Assembly: GCA_024691105.1 (NCBI GenBank)
Contig: JAILNY010000002.1
Coordinates: 1-23,236, forward strand
Origin: Treponema sp.
GTDB lineage: Bacteria > Spirochaetota > Spirochaetia > Treponematales > Treponemataceae
Direction: 5' to 3'
Length of the DNA: 23,236 bases
This document shows, piece after piece, positions 21,637-23,236 of the stretch. The notes beneath the pieces are model-generated. The model was not told where the DNA came from. It saw nothing but the letters and a program-made list of their open reading frames with translations, and searched no databases. Made by a program: the position numbers and the translations under genes. How positions within the stretch are numbered: the stretch's first letter is position 1; each line of letters begins with the position of its first letter.

Positions 21637-21876
21637 CTAGGCCTCTGCCGAAATAGATATTGTTTTTTGGAGTTGAAGGACTTCCAAAACTTTATCAAGA
21701 GGAGCGCCGATTTTCTCTGCAGCAGTTTCTGGTTCTATCTGAAAGTCCTTTACGAGCATAACTGCATCTTCGATGGCCTTCTCTTCATAGCCTTCTTCGC
21801 GAGTATTACGGACAAAACTTTCTTCATCAAACTCTTCTAAAATCATTCCGAGTACCTCCGCCTTCTGACGCTTCAT
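21637..21876 (-). CDS. Duplicated C-terminal tail of the Rpn/transposase gene
   Basis: The 79-residue ORF repeats the end of the gene upstream. QKAEVLGMILEEFDEESFVR and the following NTREEGYE are identical to the upstream copy. The following 45 residues (EEKAIEDAVMLVKDFQIEPE onward) are only similar to the upstream tail. The identity comes from a 91-bp direct repeat. The start codon overlaps the upstream stop as ATGA, without a ribosome site of its own, so expression would need coupling. It could be a remnant, a silent tail cassette or a real small protein. The frame is preserved relative to the repeat, so recombination would produce an in-frame tail swap. Confidence 0.5.
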   Translation of the reverse strand: MKRQKAEVLGMILEEFDEESFVRNTREEGYEEKAIEDAVMLVKDFQIEPETAAEKIGAPLDKVLEVLQLQKTISISAEA

Positions 21877-22118
21877 GCATTGACAGTAATTTCTTCTTTG
21901 AGTTTTAGAACTTCTTCCAGCGGAAGCCCAATCGCCTGAGAAATCTGCTCACCAGATAAAACATTCATTTTAATCAAGTTCAAGGCATCTTCAACGGCTT
22001 TCTGCGATTTTCCATCGGACAGTCCGTCTTCATAGCCTTCTTCGCGAGTATTACGGACAAAACTTTCTTCATCAAATTCTTCTAAAATCATTCCGAGTAC
22101 CTCCGCCTTCTGATGCTT
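21783..22118. repeat. Pair of 91-bp direct repeats (21783-21873 and 22028-22118)
   Basis: The two copies match at 89 of 91 positions by direct reading and are 245 bases apart, start to start. Both lie in coding sequence of the Rpn-family gene and its duplicated tail and are read in the same frame. Few changes over 91 bases indicate a recent duplication or ongoing gene conversion. Confidence 0.9.
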
Positions 22119-22766
22119 AATCAGTCCTTCTAAAAGGCCGTTTTTAATTGCCCAGTCTACGGCACTTTCAACAGCCGTTTTAATGTCCAGTCCGGACTTC
22201 TGGTTTGACTTAATCCGGGCAATAAAGCTTATATAATCATACAACGGCTTGCACTTTTTTTGAAGACTCAAATTCTTGTTTTCGTTGATGTTAATGATGA
22301 TTGCAGTCCATTCAAACTGGCCGCTTGTGTCTGGAGTGATAAATGAATCAGAAAGTTTCATTATACTTTTTTCTTCCTCGTTATCCTGACCGGTGTAAAA
22401 AACAACATACTGAGGTGTCGGAATTTTTATAAGTTTAGAGCGGTTTATGTTAACGCCGTTTTTTGTGATGTAATCCTGATAGAGCTTTGCAAAATAAAAA
22501 AAGCCGCGTAAAGGCATGTTGTTGTTCTTTGTACTCTGTTCTTCAAAGAGCGTCATCTGCCCGTCAACTAAAAACGATACGTCGTTATGCATCGTTATAT
22601 AAAGAGCATTTTCAATCGTATTCAGTTCGAGTGCATCAGGATCAGTGTAGTTTGTTCCGTTGAGTGCATTGTAAAGTTCAAGCCGCCACTTTTTGCTTTC
22701 TTTTGTGTCACGGCCGAAGATTGCCTTAAAGAGTCTGTCTTTATGTTCTTTTTGAATTTTTTCCAT
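21873..22766 (-). CDS. PD-(D/E)XK nuclease family transposase (Rpn-like, PF12784 type)
   Basis: I start at ATG 22766 (297 residues), where homologues begin MEKIQKEHKDRLFKAIFG and GGAG lies about 12 bases upstream; the frame stays open to 22856 but runs into the inverted-repeat region. Nuclease-domain features are FKAIFGRD (13-20), an acidic region TIENALYITMHNDVSFLVDG (50-69) and TLFEEQSTKNNNMPLRGFFY (72-91), the family's E-x-QS hallmark. These proteins resemble recombination-promoting nucleases and usually occur in many copies in Treponema genomes. The tail (VLGMILEEFDEESFVRNTRE, then a Lys/Glu-rich helix and an IGLPLEEVLKLKEE hairpin) is repeated in the next ORF. Whether this copy is active cannot be judged. 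Confidence 0.85.
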   Translation of the reverse strand: MEKIQKEHKDRLFKAIFGRDTKESKKWRLELYNALNGTNYTDPDALELNTIENALYITMHNDVSFLVDGQMTLFEEQSTKNNNMPLRGFFYFAKLYQDYITKNGVNINRSKLIKIPTPQYVVFYTGQDNEEEKSIMKLSDSFITPDTSGQFEWTAIIININENKNLSLQKKCKPLYDYISFIARIKSNQKSGLDIKTAVESAVDWAIKNGLLEGLIKHQKAEVLGMILEEFDEESFVRNTREEGYEDGLSDGKSQKAVEDALNLIKMNVLSGEQISQAIGLPLEEVLKLKEEITVNA

Positions 22767-23236
22767 ATAAAAGAATCTCCGCAATAAAATATGTATAGAC
22801 ACAAGGGGCCGACGGCCCGTACAGGAATTCACTAAAAATCTGGCAGGCCCGAGCATGATTGCGCGCGTAAATTACCTGAGCCTCCAGCCATCACAAGCCC
22901 CGCGCGCCATGAGTTGCGTTGCAACTCTGTGTCAGCCGCAGGATGGCCGCCCGACAGATTCAGTGAAATTCTCTATACATATCATTCAGTTTTATATGAA
23001 AAAAAGACCCCCTTTTTAAAGAAAAAGTGAATTTTTTTTTTAAAAATTTGAGTCTTGCCGATTTTCATGCCGAATATTCCCATGTTTTGGGATTAGTTTG
23101 TCTGTAGAATCGAGAAAGAAATGACCTTAAATATGAGAAGAAAATGTTATGTAGGTAACAATAATTAGAGATCGAATTGAGCGCCCATATGAATTGGCTG
23201 TAATAAAATCAAAAAATATATTTATTCGGATTATGG
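22767..23236. other. Gene-free right end: inverted-repeat element then AT-rich DNA
   Basis: No supportable gene lies here. Bases 22789-22982 are the inverted-repeat-bounded segment described separately. Bases 22983-23236 are AT-rich with homopolymer runs: a C5T5 stretch near 23009, and CTTTTT pairing with AAAAAG followed by a long T-run, a possible weak plus-strand terminator. Only very short ORFs occur there. Confidence 0.6.
22789..22982. repeat. About 190-bp segment bounded by inverted repeats, upstream of the Rpn gene
   Basis: The outer arms are ATATGTATAGA (22789-22799) and TCTATACATAT (22972-22982), perfect over 11 bases. Inside them, GAATTCACTAAAAATCTG on the left and CAGATTCAGTGAAATTC on the right are imperfect inverse copies. 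A further hairpin GAGTTGC (22911-22917) with GCAACTC (22921-22927) lies within. The interior is GC-rich, unlike its flanks. This has the look of a small non-autonomous repeat element or a large RNA hairpin; no transposase-specific ends were recognised. Confidence 0.55.

Noticed and set aside
22767..22856. N-terminal extension of the Rpn-type gene (MLGPARFL start)
   Set aside because: It runs into the inverted-repeat segment, and homologues begin at the MEKIQ methionine, which has its own GGAG.
23120..23236. Start of a gene at the right edge
   Set aside because: Only ORFs of about 15 codons or fewer are found, with no ribosome site or signal peptide; called gene-free instead.

Overview
The window looks like a host-associated Treponema-type spirochaete, as inferred from gene content and protein style. 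It carries spirochaete-like relaxed lipoboxes, a PD-(D/E)XK Rpn/transposase-family gene with a swappable-looking tail, a TrpG-TrpD fusion, and small repeat-rich, hairpin-rich intergenic spacers. No rRNA, tRNA, CRISPR array or complete insertion sequence is visible.

Layout: (1) Positions 1-1952 are AT-rich and hold two minus-strand genes for exported proteins of unknown role: a HEAT-like protein cut by the window edge and a DUF1444-like protein. (2) Positions 2093-4887 are a minus-strand three-gene ABC importer of the PF04392 (TrpXYZ-like) type, running away from a shared regulatory spacer. On the other side of that spacer trpE and a trpG-trpD fusion run on the plus strand (5234-8461). Import and the first two committed steps of tryptophan synthesis are therefore divergently paired; the remaining trp genes are not here. 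(3) Position 8547-9212 is an unknown membrane protein.

(4) Positions 9314-20330 form the most interesting block. From right to left, all on the minus strand, it holds a D-amino-acid aminotransferase (dat), a GntR-family regulator, a DUF4392 protein plus 5-oxoprolinase subunit PxpA, and then a seven-gene operon. That operon has a complete branched-chain-type ABC importer (binding lipoprotein, two permeases, two ATPases), a PxpB-PxpC fusion and a DUF1445 protein. DUF1445 and DUF4392 are the two domains that are fused in mammalian D-glutamate cyclase. Together the genes read as a pathway: import of an amino-acid-like compound, D-amino acid nitrogen exchange to D-glutamate, cyclisation to 5-oxoproline, and ATP-dependent opening to glutamate. 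Three transcription units carry the same palindrome (core ATCGTGCACGAT) upstream, one as a perfect 28-bp palindrome. The regulator's own promoter carries a degenerate half-site. This strongly suggests one GntR-controlled regulon.

(5) Positions 20423-21635 are a plus-strand pair: an exported flavodoxin-like protein behind a good sigma70-type promoter and a structured leader, overlapping a small membrane protein. (6) Positions 21637-22766 are an Rpn-type nuclease/transposase gene followed by an overlapping small ORF that repeats part of its C-terminal region through a 91-bp direct repeat. (7) Positions 22767-23236 have no gene; they begin with an approximately 190-bp stretch bounded by inverted repeats and end in AT-rich sequence.
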